This document shows positions 56,916 to 64,000 of a DNA stretch of 64,000 nucleotides, one piece after another. A program made the position numbers and the translations under genes. Source of the DNA: SZUA-430 sp044220975. GTDB taxonomy: Bacteria; Pseudomonadota; Alphaproteobacteria; Micropepsales; Micropepsaceae. How positions within the stretch are numbered: the first letter of the stretch is position 1; each line of letters begins with the position of its first letter. The notes under the pieces were generated by a model that saw nothing but the letters and a program-made list of their open reading frames with translations, did no database searches and had not been told where the DNA came from. The DNA lies in NCBI GenBank assembly GCA_044220975.1, contig JBGAPZ010000005.1, positions 67,213 through 131,212 of the forward strand, read 5' to 3'.

Positions 56916-57704
56916 ATGTACGAGACGATCCAGGTTCGTAAGGAAGGCGCCATCGATTGGCTGACGCTAAACCGGCCGGACAGTTTGAACGCTTTGAACA
57001 AGAAGCTGGTGGACGAGCTGCTCGACTATTTCCAGGCGCTCTATTGGGACAAGTCGGTGCGCGTCGTCGTGATGCGCGGTGCGGGGCGTGCGTACTCGGC
57101 TGGGCTCGACCTTAAAGAGCGCGACAACAGCCCGCGTTCGCCGCAGAACGGGCTCACCTCGCAGCGGCGGATCAGCGAGATCGTGATGCGCATGCGGCGC
57201 TGTCCGCAGCCGATCATTTCGCTCGTGCATGGGCCGGCGTGCGGCGGCGGGTTTGCGATGGCGCTCGCCAGCGACATCCGGATCGCGGGGACGAGTGCGC
57301 GGATGAATGCGGCTTTCATTCGCATCGGCCTTTCGGCTTGCGACATCGGTGTGAGCTACTTTCTGCCGCGTTTGGTCGGCGTTTCGGTGGCGTCGGAGTT
57401 GATGCTGACCGGACGCTTCATCAATGCGGAGCGGGCGTTGCGCGTGGGGCTCGTCAGCGAAGTCGTTCCCGATGATAAGATGGAGGAGGCCGTGCGCCCC
57501 TATCTCGACGAAATGCTGACAACGTCGCCTCTTGGTCTTCGGATGACGAAGGAGTGTCTCAATATGAGCGTCGATGCGGGGAGCTTGGAGGCCGCGGTTG
57601 CGATGGAGGATCGCAACCAGATTCTGTGCGCGCAGACGGCGGACTTCGGCGAGGGCATGCGTGCCTTTTTGGAGAAACGCCGGCCCGACTACCGCGACGC
57701 GTGA
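56916..57704 (+). CDS. Enoyl-CoA hydratase/isomerase family protein
   Basis: A 262-residue crotonase. The oxyanion-hole segments are RGAGRAYSAGLDLKERDNSP and HGPACGGGFAMALASDIRIAGTSARMNAAFIRIGLSACDIGVSYFLPRLVG. Of the two usual catalytic Glu residues the second position reads Asp (SACDIGVSYFLP), so an isomerase or a non-standard hydratase is possible. It is followed after 81 bases by an acyl-CoA dehydrogenase, suggesting a shared beta-oxidation function. Confidence 0.88.
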   Translation: MYETIQVRKEGAIDWLTLNRPDSLNALNKKLVDELLDYFQALYWDKSVRVVVMRGAGRAYSAGLDLKERDNSPRSPQNGLTSQRRISEIVMRMRRCPQPIISLVHGPACGGGFAMALASDIRIAGTSARMNAAFIRIGLSACDIGVSYFLPRLVGVSVASELMLTGRFINAERALRVGLVSEVVPDDKMEEAVRPYLDEMLTTSPLGLRMTKECLNMSVDAGSLEAAVAMEDRNQILCAQTADFGEGMRAFLEKRRPDYRDA

Positions 57705-57785
57705 ACCGGCCGTACGGTCATCCGCAACGCTTGCAACAGCATAGTCGGCGCGCGATAACGGCGCCTCAATCAACGGACGAAAATC

Positions 57786-59621
57786 ATGCCTTCGTACAAA
57801 GCTCCCGTCGCGGATTTCGAGTTCCTTTTGTTTGACGTGCACGAGATCGAAAAATACGCCGATCTGCCGGGCTACAAGGAGTTGGATCGGGCTACCGTTC
57901 ACGACGTGCTGGAGGGCGCCGGAAAGTTCGTCTCCGAAGTGCTGCAGCCGTTGAACCAATCGGGCGACGAGGAAGGCTGTCATTTCGAGAATGGCGTCGT
58001 GCGCACGCCGAAGGGCTTTAAGGAGGCGTGGAACGCCTATCGCGAGGCGGGTTGGAACCGGCTTGCGGTGCCGGAGCAGTACGGCGGCGCCGGGTTGCCC
58101 ATTCTGGTGACCTTTGCGGTGACGGAGTTGGCGTTTTCGGCGAACCAAGCCTTTGCAATGTATCCGGGGCTGACGTCGGCCGCCTACTCCGCTCTCGCCG
58201 CCACCGGTGCGCCGTGGATGCGCGAGCACGTGGTGACCCGGATGGTCTCAGGCGAGTGGGCCGGCACGATGTGCCTGACCGAACCGCATTGCGGCACCGA
58301 CTTGCGCCTGATGAAGACGAAGGCGGTGGAGCAGCCGGACGGGACCTACAAGCTTTCGGGCACGAAGATCTTCATCTCCGGCGGCGATCAGGATCTGACC
58401 TCCAACATCATTCATATGGTGATCGCGAAGATCCCGGACGAGAAGGGGAAGACGTCAGACGACCTGTCGACAGTGAACTTTTTCATGGTGCCGAAGTTCC
58501 TGGTTGCCGAGGACGGGACAATGGGCGCCCGCAACGGCGTCTTTACGGGCTCGATCGAGAAGAAGATGGGCATCAAGGCGAACGCGACGGCGGTGCTCAA
58601 TTTCGACGAGGCGAAGGCGTGGCGGCTTGGGCCGAAGCCGCAGCCGAAAGCTGCAGGCGACAAGGGCTCTTCGTCGGCCGGCATGAAGGGCATGTTCGGG
58701 ATGATGAACGCGGCGCGCCTCGGCGTCGGCGTGCAGGGTATTGCGATCGCCGAGGTCGCGTATCAGAACGCCGCGATCTACGCGAAGGAGCGCCTTGTCG
58801 GGCGCGCGCTGACGGGGCCCAAGGCGCCGGACAAGCCCGCCGATCCCTTGATCGTGCACCCGGACGTCCGGCGGATGCTGATGTTTGCGCGCGTGGCGGC
58901 CGAGGGTGGGCGTGCGCTCGCGACATTCATTTCGCTCAATCTTGGGATCGCGAGTTCGGGGCGGTCCGACGCCGAGCGGCAGGAGGCTTCCGACCTTGCC
59001 GATCTGCTGACGCCGGTGATCAAGGCCTTTTGCACCGACATGGGTTTCGACGCAGCGAATGCGGCAATGCAGGTGTTCGGCGGGCACGGCTATGTGCGCG
59101 ACCACGGGATGGAGCAATTCGTGCGCGACGCGCGCATCAACCAGACCTACGAAGGCGCGAACGGCGTGCAGGCGCTGGACCTCGTGGGCCGCAAGCTTGG
59201 CCGCAATGGGGGGCGCGCGCCGTTCGCGCTTTTCAAGCGGATCAACGACTTCATTGCGGCAGAGACGTCCGACGCGATGAAGCCTTATGTCGAGCCGCTC
59301 AAGACCGGTCTTGCGCGCACGCAAGACGCGACGATGTGGCTGGCGCAAAACGGGCTCAAGAACCCTGACAATGCGGGGGCGGCTAGCGTCGATTATCTGC
59401 GCCTCTTCGGGCTCACCGTGATCGGCTGGCTTTGGGCGCGCCAGGCGAAGGCCGCGCTGGCGAAACTCGCGACCAAGCCCGCGAACGCTCAGTTCTACGA
59501 GGCAAAGCTGGCGTCGGCGCGCTTTTGGATGGAGCGCTTGATGCCGGACACCGCCTCCTTGAGCGAGCGGATCAAAGTGGGCGCGGACGGCCTGATGGCG
59601 CTGGACGCCGCCAGCTTCTAG
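57786..59621 (+). CDS. Acyl-CoA dehydrogenase, long form with C-terminal extension (DmdC/FadE-like)
   Basis: 611 residues, the size of the long-form family that includes 3-methylmercaptopropionyl-CoA dehydrogenase. The N-terminal domain precedes GTMCLTEPHCGTDLRLMKTKA and LSGTKIFISGGDQDLTSNIIHMVIAKI; the catalytic-domain core is AARLGVGVQGIAIAEVAYQNAAIYAKERLVGRAL. FAD-binding and C-terminal helices follow (QVFGGHGYVRDHGMEQFVRDARINQTYEGANGVQALDLVGRKL). It oxidises an acyl-CoA with FAD. Substrate not determined. Confidence 0.92.
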   Translation: MPSYKAPVADFEFLLFDVHEIEKYADLPGYKELDRATVHDVLEGAGKFVSEVLQPLNQSGDEEGCHFENGVVRTPKGFKEAWNAYREAGWNRLAVPEQYGGAGLPILVTFAVTELAFSANQAFAMYPGLTSAAYSALAATGAPWMREHVVTRMVSGEWAGTMCLTEPHCGTDLRLMKTKAVEQPDGTYKLSGTKIFISGGDQDLTSNIIHMVIAKIPDEKGKTSDDLSTVNFFMVPKFLVAEDGTMGARNGVFTGSIEKKMGIKANATAVLNFDEAKAWRLGPKPQPKAAGDKGSSSAGMKGMFGMMNAARLGVGVQGIAIAEVAYQNAAIYAKERLVGRALTGPKAPDKPADPLIVHPDVRRMLMFARVAAEGGRALATFISLNLGIASSGRSDAERQEASDLADLLTPVIKAFCTDMGFDAANAAMQVFGGHGYVRDHGMEQFVRDARINQTYEGANGVQALDLVGRKLGRNGGRAPFALFKRINDFIAAETSDAMKPYVEPLKTGLARTQDATMWLAQNGLKNPDNAGAASVDYLRLFGLTVIGWLWARQAKAALAKLATKPANAQFYEAKLASARFWMERLMPDTASLSERIKVGADGLMALDAASF

Positions 59622-59890
59622 AGAACGCGAAAACGAATCCGTTATATGCGTTATTATGGCGGATTTGAGCGGTTTCATCCGTTATTTATGCGTTCGGCAT
59701 CCGTTAGCGAGCGTTCGGCGGCGCGTCTCATCAAACGCCTGGTCGAACGCGCGCGTTCCGTTGCGGCCATCGAAGCCGCAGCGGCATTGTTCAGATGCAA
59801 TTTTCAAGTTGCAGCCGCTCGGCGATCAAGCGCGAGGGAAAGCAGCGTTTCGCCGCACATATTCAGCCCCACTAACATACGATATATTTC

Positions 59891-61031
59891 TCACTTATTC
59901 AATGGGCGCAAAAAAACGGCCGGTTCGACCCGGCCGTTTGCGATATCGATCGTCGCACGCCGATTTTGCGGTTCTTTGACGCCGTCGCCGGTTTGGACGA
60001 GGAGTTCCCCTTCGCCGCGACCGACGGCCGTGATGGCACCCTCAGGGACACCCTTGCCCGCCAGGTTGGATTTCGTGGCGTTGGCGCGGCATTCCGACAG
60101 GCGTTGGTTGTATGCGTTCGAGCCTTTTGAGTCGGTGTGGCCCACGATGCGAACGCTGGCCGCGCCCGTGCTCTTCGCTGCGCCAGCCGCGTCGGTCAAC
60201 ACCTGGTCCGCTTCCGCGGTGATGTCGCATTTGTCGTAGCCGAAGAAGATCGTGAACTGCTTTACGGGCGGCGGCGGGAGTGGTGGCGGTGGAGGCGGTG
60301 GAGGCGGCGGCGGTGCAGCCTGGCGCGCGCCGAAGCTGTAGCGCAGACCGATCGTCGCCGCGTGCTTTTCGAGGTCTTCCACACGGACGCAGCACGTGTG
60401 GCTGCCCGTCACGTCGATCACCATCTCGGGATCGGTGACGCGCAGATAGTGATAACGTAGGAAGAGCTGCGCGGTGCGGCTCAAGTCGTAGTTCAAGCCC
60501 GCAATCCCTTGATAGGCAAAGCTCCAGCCGTCGCTGTCGATGTTTTCGACCGTGGTTGGCGCGATATCGTACTCCACGTGGTCGCGCCGGCGCCGGAGCC
60601 GGCGACAAAAGCTTGTCGTTGATGTTGATGTCGTAGATGACGTTCGCCATCAGCGAGAATTCTTTCACCGCGTCAGCGCGCGTGGCGGTGAACGTGGTCG
60701 TGTCCTCAACACCGCCCAAAGAAACGTAGTGCGAGGTGTAGTGGCGGACTTTGTTGTGGCGGTAGCCGGCCTCAAGCTCGACGTTCCACGGGCCGAAGGC
60801 GTAACCCGCCGTCGCCATCAGCGACCACCCCACCGGCGTGTCGTCGCTCATATAGTGGTGATAATGGGTTACGACGGCGACGGAGGTCGCCTGTTCGTAG
60901 AAGTCGAGGTCTTTGATCCAGCTGGCGCCGCCTTCGAGGCCGATATACCAGCGGTCGAGGCTGCCGGCGTTTGCGGGCGCAATCAGCGCAGCCGCGGTGG
61001 CGCAGGCCAATAATTTCGCTCTGGTCGTCAA
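59891..61031 (-). pseudogene. OmpA-family outer membrane protein, one frame break
   Basis: A signal peptide (MTTRAKLLACATAAALIAPANAG) and N-terminal beta-barrel read to NVIYDININDKLLS. The frame then breaks near 60590-60610, where GAGAGATHVEYD would be expected and one base is apparently missing. The rest continues in another frame: barrel, an unusually long poly-Pro linker (11 Pro, Leu, 4 Pro), and the peptidoglycan-binding OmpA domain (ITAEADQVLTDAAGAAKSTGAASVRIVGHTDSKGSNAYNQRLSECRANATKSNLAGKGV). It tethers the outer membrane to the cell wall. Confidence 0.85.
59911..59940 (-). terminator. Rho-independent terminator at the OmpA gene end
   Basis: Read on the minus strand: AACGGCCGG, loop, CCGGCCGTT, then a run of seven T. 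The perfect stem sits within the last codons of the annotated OmpA frame (NGRVEPAVFLRPLNK), so the true stop may be earlier if another indel is present. Confidence 0.85.
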
Positions 61032-61187
61032 GTCGCTGTCCCCTCAGGTTTTTCGGCGAATCAGTAGCTGGTGCTCAGGATAGCGACCGCGCCCCTTCCA
61101 AATAGTTGCGCGCGGGATACGCACGGCACCCGCGTTGAGCGCTCGGCATGCTAGAATGCGAGACGCGCCGACAACGGAGAGTCATTC

Positions 61188-61574
61188 ATGCCACGCGTCG
61201 CCCATTTCGAGATACACGCAAGCGAGCCTGCGAAGCTTGCCGCCTATTACCGCGAGCTGTTCGGCTGGAAATTGCAACACCTGCCCCACATCGACTATTG
61301 GCTGATCGACACCAGCGAGGGGACGGAACCCGGCATCAACGGCGGGCTGTTACAGCGGCGCGGTCCGAAGCCCGCCGAGGGTCAAGCGGTGAACGCCTTT
61401 GTGTGCACGGTCAACGTCTCGTCGGTCGATACTTTCCGCGCCAAGGCGATGTCACTCGGCGGGACGGAGGCGTTGCCGAAGATGGCGATCCCCGGCGTCG
61501 GCTATGTGGCGTACTGCAAAGACCCCGACGGCAACATCTTCGGGCTGCATCAAGCAGACACGAACGCGAAGTAG
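61188..61574 (+). CDS. VOC-family (glyoxalase-like) protein
   Basis: A 128-residue protein of the vicinal-oxygen-chelate fold, with two beta-alpha-beta-beta-beta modules (VAHFEIHASEPAKLAAYYRELFGWKL and VNAFVCTVNVSSVDTFRAKAMSLGG...YVAYCKDPDGNIFGLHQ). His7-type and Glu-type metal ligands are plausible. Such proteins include glyoxalases, dioxygenases and resistance factors; no specific substrate can be named. It heads a three-gene plus-strand operon. Confidence 0.87.
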   Translation: MPRVAHFEIHASEPAKLAAYYRELFGWKLQHLPHIDYWLIDTSEGTEPGINGGLLQRRGPKPAEGQAVNAFVCTVNVSSVDTFRAKAMSLGGTEALPKMAIPGVGYVAYCKDPDGNIFGLHQADTNAK

Positions 61575-61582
61575 GCCCGGCA

Positions 61583-62257
61583 ATGTCCACCACCGCTTCG
61601 AGTAACGCGAGACAGTTTGTCGTCAATGCCATGCTGGCTGCGGGCTTGGGCATTGCGCTCTTTTGCGGCGGCTTCTTCATCGCGGGCATTGTGCCGATCA
61701 AAGACTGGAACTTGATGAGCAATTTCCTGGCGACGCCGCTTTACGCCTTGCCGCTCGTCGTCGCGCTGTTCCGCTCTGGGCGGATTGGCTGGATCGGTGC
61801 GTTGATCGTCACGGGCGGCATGACGGCCGCGCATCTCGATGCGACGGCGGCGACGCTTGCAAACTACGAAATGGGACCGATTGACGTTTGCGTCTTCGGC
61901 GACACCGCGAAGTGCAAGGCGGACTATGCGCGCGAGAAAGCGGCGCGTGATCCGATCACGAAGGCGAGCGCGCACAATGCCGGCGCCTTGGGCGGCGCAC
62001 TGGGGGCCGCCTTTTCATTCGCGTTCATCGCAACGCTCGCGCCCGGTTTGCGCGACGGACGCCGGCTTGGCATTTACGCGATTGCGACGCTTGCGCTTGC
62101 GGCATTGGGCTGGCTGGGCTTCGGCGGCACGCTGCCCGAGGATTCCGAGCACGCGAACCTCGATTGGGTGTTGAAGCTTTATCTGCCGTGGCAGCTGGCG
62201 TTTTCTGCCGCGATCGTGATGGCGTTCAAGGACCACAAGGCGGAACGGAGTTCATGA
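61583..62257 (+). CDS. Integral membrane protein, unknown function
   Basis: 224 residues from the ATG at 61583, nine bases after the VOC gene. It has about six hydrophobic helices and one conserved-looking loop (NYEMGPIDVCVFGDTAKCKADYAREKAARDPITKA) with two cysteines. It is probably in the inner membrane. The frame extends upstream to 61148 without coding character. No family recognised. Confidence 0.7.
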   Translation: MSTTASSNARQFVVNAMLAAGLGIALFCGGFFIAGIVPIKDWNLMSNFLATPLYALPLVVALFRSGRIGWIGALIVTGGMTAAHLDATAATLANYEMGPIDVCVFGDTAKCKADYAREKAARDPITKASAHNAGALGGALGAAFSFAFIATLAPGLRDGRRLGIYAIATLALAALGWLGFGGTLPEDSEHANLDWVLKLYLPWQLAFSAAIVMAFKDHKAERSS

Positions 62258-62258
62258 G

Positions 62259-62642
62259 ATGAGCGACGACGAGCGCGCGATCCGGCAGGTGGTCGAAACG
62301 TGGATGGAGGCGACGAAGCGCGGCGACACGGCCACTGTGCTCGACTTGATGACGGACGACGTCGTTTTCACGGTTGCCGGCCGGGAGCCGTTCGGCAAGG
62401 CAACGTTCGCCGCGGCACAGAAGGGAATGGGCGGGGCGCGCTTCGAAGGCACGAGCGACATTCAGGAGCTTCAGCTCATGGGCAGCTGGGCCTTCGTCCG
62501 CAATCGCATCGAGATCACTGTGACACCGCCCGGCGGCGCCACGATGCACCGTGCGGGTTACACGCTCACCATCTTGCGCAAGGAAGCGGACGGGAAGTGG
62601 CGGCTCGCGCGGGATGCGAACTTGGTGACGGCGCGCAGTTAG
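62259..62642 (+). CDS. SnoaL-like / DUF4440 protein
   Basis: A 127-residue NTF2-like fold (MSDDERAIRQVVETWMEATKRGDTATVLDLMTDDVVFTVAGREPFGKATF...GYTLTILRKEADGKWRLARDANLV). These small proteins act as hydrolases, isomerases or ligand-binding modules. It starts one base after the preceding stop, so it belongs to the VOC operon. Function not clear. Confidence 0.85.
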   Translation: MSDDERAIRQVVETWMEATKRGDTATVLDLMTDDVVFTVAGREPFGKATFAAAQKGMGGARFEGTSDIQELQLMGSWAFVRNRIEITVTPPGGATMHRAGYTLTILRKEADGKWRLARDANLVTARS

Positions 62643-63055
62643 GGCCTCGGCACTATCTGAGAATCGACCTTCACTTCATAGGTGTAGACGGCGGTTGAAA
62701 GTGGACCCGCGTGGGCGTGACGTTTTTTCAGGTCCGCAACTTTCTTTGCATCGAGGATGCCGTATTCGAGAAGCTGTTGGTTCGGTGGGACTTCGCTCAC
62801 GAATGACCAATGGTATTCGGCGAGCTTGCTCTCCGCTTCGACTGCGCGGTCGTAGAAGGCGACCGTCACCGTAAAGCCTGTCACGGTCATATCCGGGCGA
62901 TCGTTTGCGACGCGAAATTCGAAGGATGCGGTGCCGTCCGCGTTCGGGGTCATGTCGCCGCTGATGCTCAGCGCGGGCGCCGGCCCGGTCGCGGCATGGC
63001 CGGGCACAACAAGTGCCAGTAACAAAGCGAGCGCAGGCGATGCGATGTGTTTCAT
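62639..63055 (-). CDS. Exported protein, unknown function
   Basis: A 138-residue protein with a signal peptide (MKHIASPALALLLALVVPGHAA). The mature part is beta-rich (SISGDMTPNADGTASFEFRVANDRPDMTVTGFTVTVAFYDRAV) and resembles small Ig-like periplasmic domains. It follows a lipoprotein gene on the same strand, nine bases away, suggesting they act together. Not recognised. Confidence 0.7.
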   Translation of the reverse strand: MKHIASPALALLLALVVPGHAATGPAPALSISGDMTPNADGTASFEFRVANDRPDMTVTGFTVTVAFYDRAVEAESKLAEYHWSFVSEVPPNQQLLEYGILDAKKVADLKKRHAHAGPLSTAVYTYEVKVDSQIVPRP

Positions 63056-63064
63056 GTGCGGGTT

Positions 63065-63538
63065 TTACGGTTGCGCCACGACGCCGGTCAGCGCGGCGCA
63101 ATCGGCGGCGAACTTTTCGAACACTTGACCTTGATCGATTGCGGATTCCGCGAAGGCGTAGCCATCGTTGACGGAGATGCGCGCGGTCGTCGCGTCGCGC
63201 ATCGCGGTCAGCATGGCGCCCGTGAGCGGCGCCGTGACCGAAAACGTCGCTGCACCATCCGACCCCGGCACCAACTCGGCCGGGAACGTCGATCCGGACA
63301 GCACGATGGCAAACGGCGGCGCCATATTCGACAGGCTGACTTGCTTGATGCCCGCCGTCAGCGTGAACGCGGTGCCCGCCTTCGTGCACGCCAGGCGAAA
63401 GGGCTCCATGTCCGGCGATTCTTGTTTCGCCAGCGTGATTTCGCCGGCGGCGTTCGTTTGCGTCCAGCCGTCCCTTTGGCTCGGCCCGCAGGCCGTCAGC
63501 GCGAGGACCGTCGCTACACTCACTAAAACTCGACGCAT
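63065..63538 (-). CDS. Putative lipoprotein
   Basis: A 157-residue protein with a lipobox after the signal peptide (MRRVLVSVATVLALTACGPS), so Cys17 is probably lipidated. The mature part has two further cysteines (RLACTKAG, FAADCAALTG) placed to form a disulphide. It is the first gene of a two-gene minus-strand unit. Function unknown. Confidence 0.75.
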   Translation of the reverse strand: MRRVLVSVATVLALTACGPSQRDGWTQTNAAGEITLAKQESPDMEPFRLACTKAGTAFTLTAGIKQVSLSNMAPPFAIVLSGSTFPAELVPGSDGAATFSVTAPLTGAMLTAMRDATTARISVNDGYAFAESAIDQGQVFEKFAADCAALTGVVAQP

Positions 63539-63837
63539 ATTCAGTTTCCCTTTCGCCGCTGCATTCGGTTGATGAGCGGCTTACAGGAAGCCATTCGATT
63601 CGACCAGCGTGGCGTTTTGAAGGCTGAAGTTAGGCGAACGAGCGTTGAGCTATTCGAAGCGCCGCTCCATCGTCACTCGACGAAGCCGTGCCCCACTAAA
63701 CGCGCTAAGCTTCAGAAGCCTCCTTCCGCAATGTCGAGATCACGATGTGAGCACAAAGCGTTAAGCCAACAAATGTTGGTTAACTGTTTGCTGGCAAAAT
63801 ACTGCTTAAGCGCGATGATTCTAGGGTAAGATACCAT
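63539..63837. other. Intergenic, base composition changes to AT-richer
   Basis: About 300 bases between the lipoprotein and the DUF262 gene. The last ~100 bases are visibly AT-richer than the rest of the window. An imperfect inverted repeat lies at 63760-63784 (GTTAAGCCAAC ... GTTGGTTAAC, one extra G on the left). No gene is supported here. Confidence 0.55.
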
Positions 63838-64000
63838 ATGCACCAAAGAGATCTTCCAAAACCGAATACACAGTCATTGAGTTGGTTCTACGGAGAGAAC
63901 AAGAAAAAGACTTTAATACTCGACCCGAAGTACCAGCGGAATCCGATATGGTCTATTGGCCAACAGTGCTTTCTTATTGATAGCTTGATTTCGGGATCTC
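63838..64000 (+). CDS. DUF262-domain protein, N-terminal part (cut by window end)
   Basis: An ATG at 63838 opens a frame without stop to the window end. The 54 visible residues contain LSWFYGENKKKTLILDPKYQRNPIWSIGQQCFLIDSLISG, the N-terminal DUF262 pattern (P-x-YQR-x-x-x-W, then LIDSLL/I). DUF262 proteins are DGQR-type nucleases or NTPases common in restriction and phage-defence loci (GmrSD and relatives). Codon use is AT-richer than elsewhere, suggesting transfer. The C-terminal half and neighbours are unseen. Confidence 0.75.
   Translation, partial: MHQRDLPKPNTQSLSWFYGENKKKTLILDPKYQRNPIWSIGQQCFLIDSLISGS

Noticed and set aside
58455..59678. 407-codon minus-strand frame opposite acyl-CoA dehydrogenase
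   Set aside because: Antisense shadow of a strongly conserved gene.
60250..60320. Tandem GGC/GGT repeats as a microsatellite or CRISPR-like array
   Set aside because: They encode the poly-Pro linker of the OmpA protein; no spacer-repeat structure exists here or elsewhere in the window.

Overview
The window is a high-GC bacterial chromosome segment, most likely from an alphaproteobacterium of unresolved order. The gene blocks that point this way are xerD / aroK-aroB-CorC / bolA / J-domain protein / cobS-cobT, rpmB with a DUF3108 protein, and an SUV3-type helicase / S4 protein / fdxA / carD block followed by rpoH. Codon use is uniform until about 63.7 kb, where the sequence turns visibly AT-richer.

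Layout. 0-3 kb: two tandem epoxide hydrolases (the first cut by the window edge), a small membrane protein and accA. 3.1-4.9 kb: an ECF41 sigma-factor operon (membrane protein, AhpD-like protein, sigma factor with fused SnoaL-like domain) preceded by a close match to the ECF41 promoter. 4.9-10.7 kb, minus strand: POT peptide transporter, Kup potassium transporter, malyl-CoA-lyase-like enzyme, then XerD. 10.7-12.6 kb: a secreted helical protein and a 62-residue membrane protein. 12.7-21 kb: aroK-aroB, a CorC-type membrane protein, bolA (minus), J-domain protein, cobS-cobT, phytase-like esterase, and a small protein. 21-25.5 kb: VUT-type transporter, rpmB, meaB, DUF3108, DUF1877, FMN reductase. 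25.5-33 kb: a damaged HtrA-like protease, TerC, a patatin fused to membrane helices, rmuC, two small exported proteins and a broken GNAT gene. 33.1-38.8 kb: methylmalonyl-CoA mutase and the helicase, both carrying several small indels. 38.8-42.5 kb: S4 protein, fdxA, carD, rpoH, nuclease. 42.8-47.5 kb: accessory, partly decayed stretch (beta/gamma-crystallin-like gene, sodB, broken LysR, UspA remnant, FAD monooxygenase). 47.6-53.9 kb: tRNA-Arg(CCT), WYL regulator with a palindrome before a divergent exported protein, SDR, Ddl-like ligase, aspartyl protease, btuCD. 53.9-57 kb: cobalamin riboswitch, DUF885 peptidase, btuF. 57-63.5 kb: enoyl-CoA hydratase, acyl-CoA dehydrogenase, OmpA-like protein, a VOC operon and two exported proteins. 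The last 163 bases open a DUF262 protein, a family common in defence islands.

Functional links. Cobalamin uptake (btuF, riboswitch, btuCD) would supply methylmalonyl-CoA mutase, which MeaB protects. The malyl-CoA-lyase-like enzyme, AccA, the hydratase and the acyl-CoA dehydrogenase fit fatty-acid, propionate or glyoxylate carbon flow. The helicase, S4 protein, CarD and RpoH form a block for RNA handling and stress transcription.

Caution on quality. Several genes between 25.5 and 45.5 kb, plus the OmpA gene near 60.6 kb, are broken by one- or two-base indels while the encoded protein stays well conserved in the other frame. In scpA at least two breaks can be repaired by adding a base to a short homopolymer. 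This looks more like uncorrected sequencing indels than real gene decay, although the 43-46 kb stretch may be truly degraded. These genes are marked as pseudogenes with that warning.
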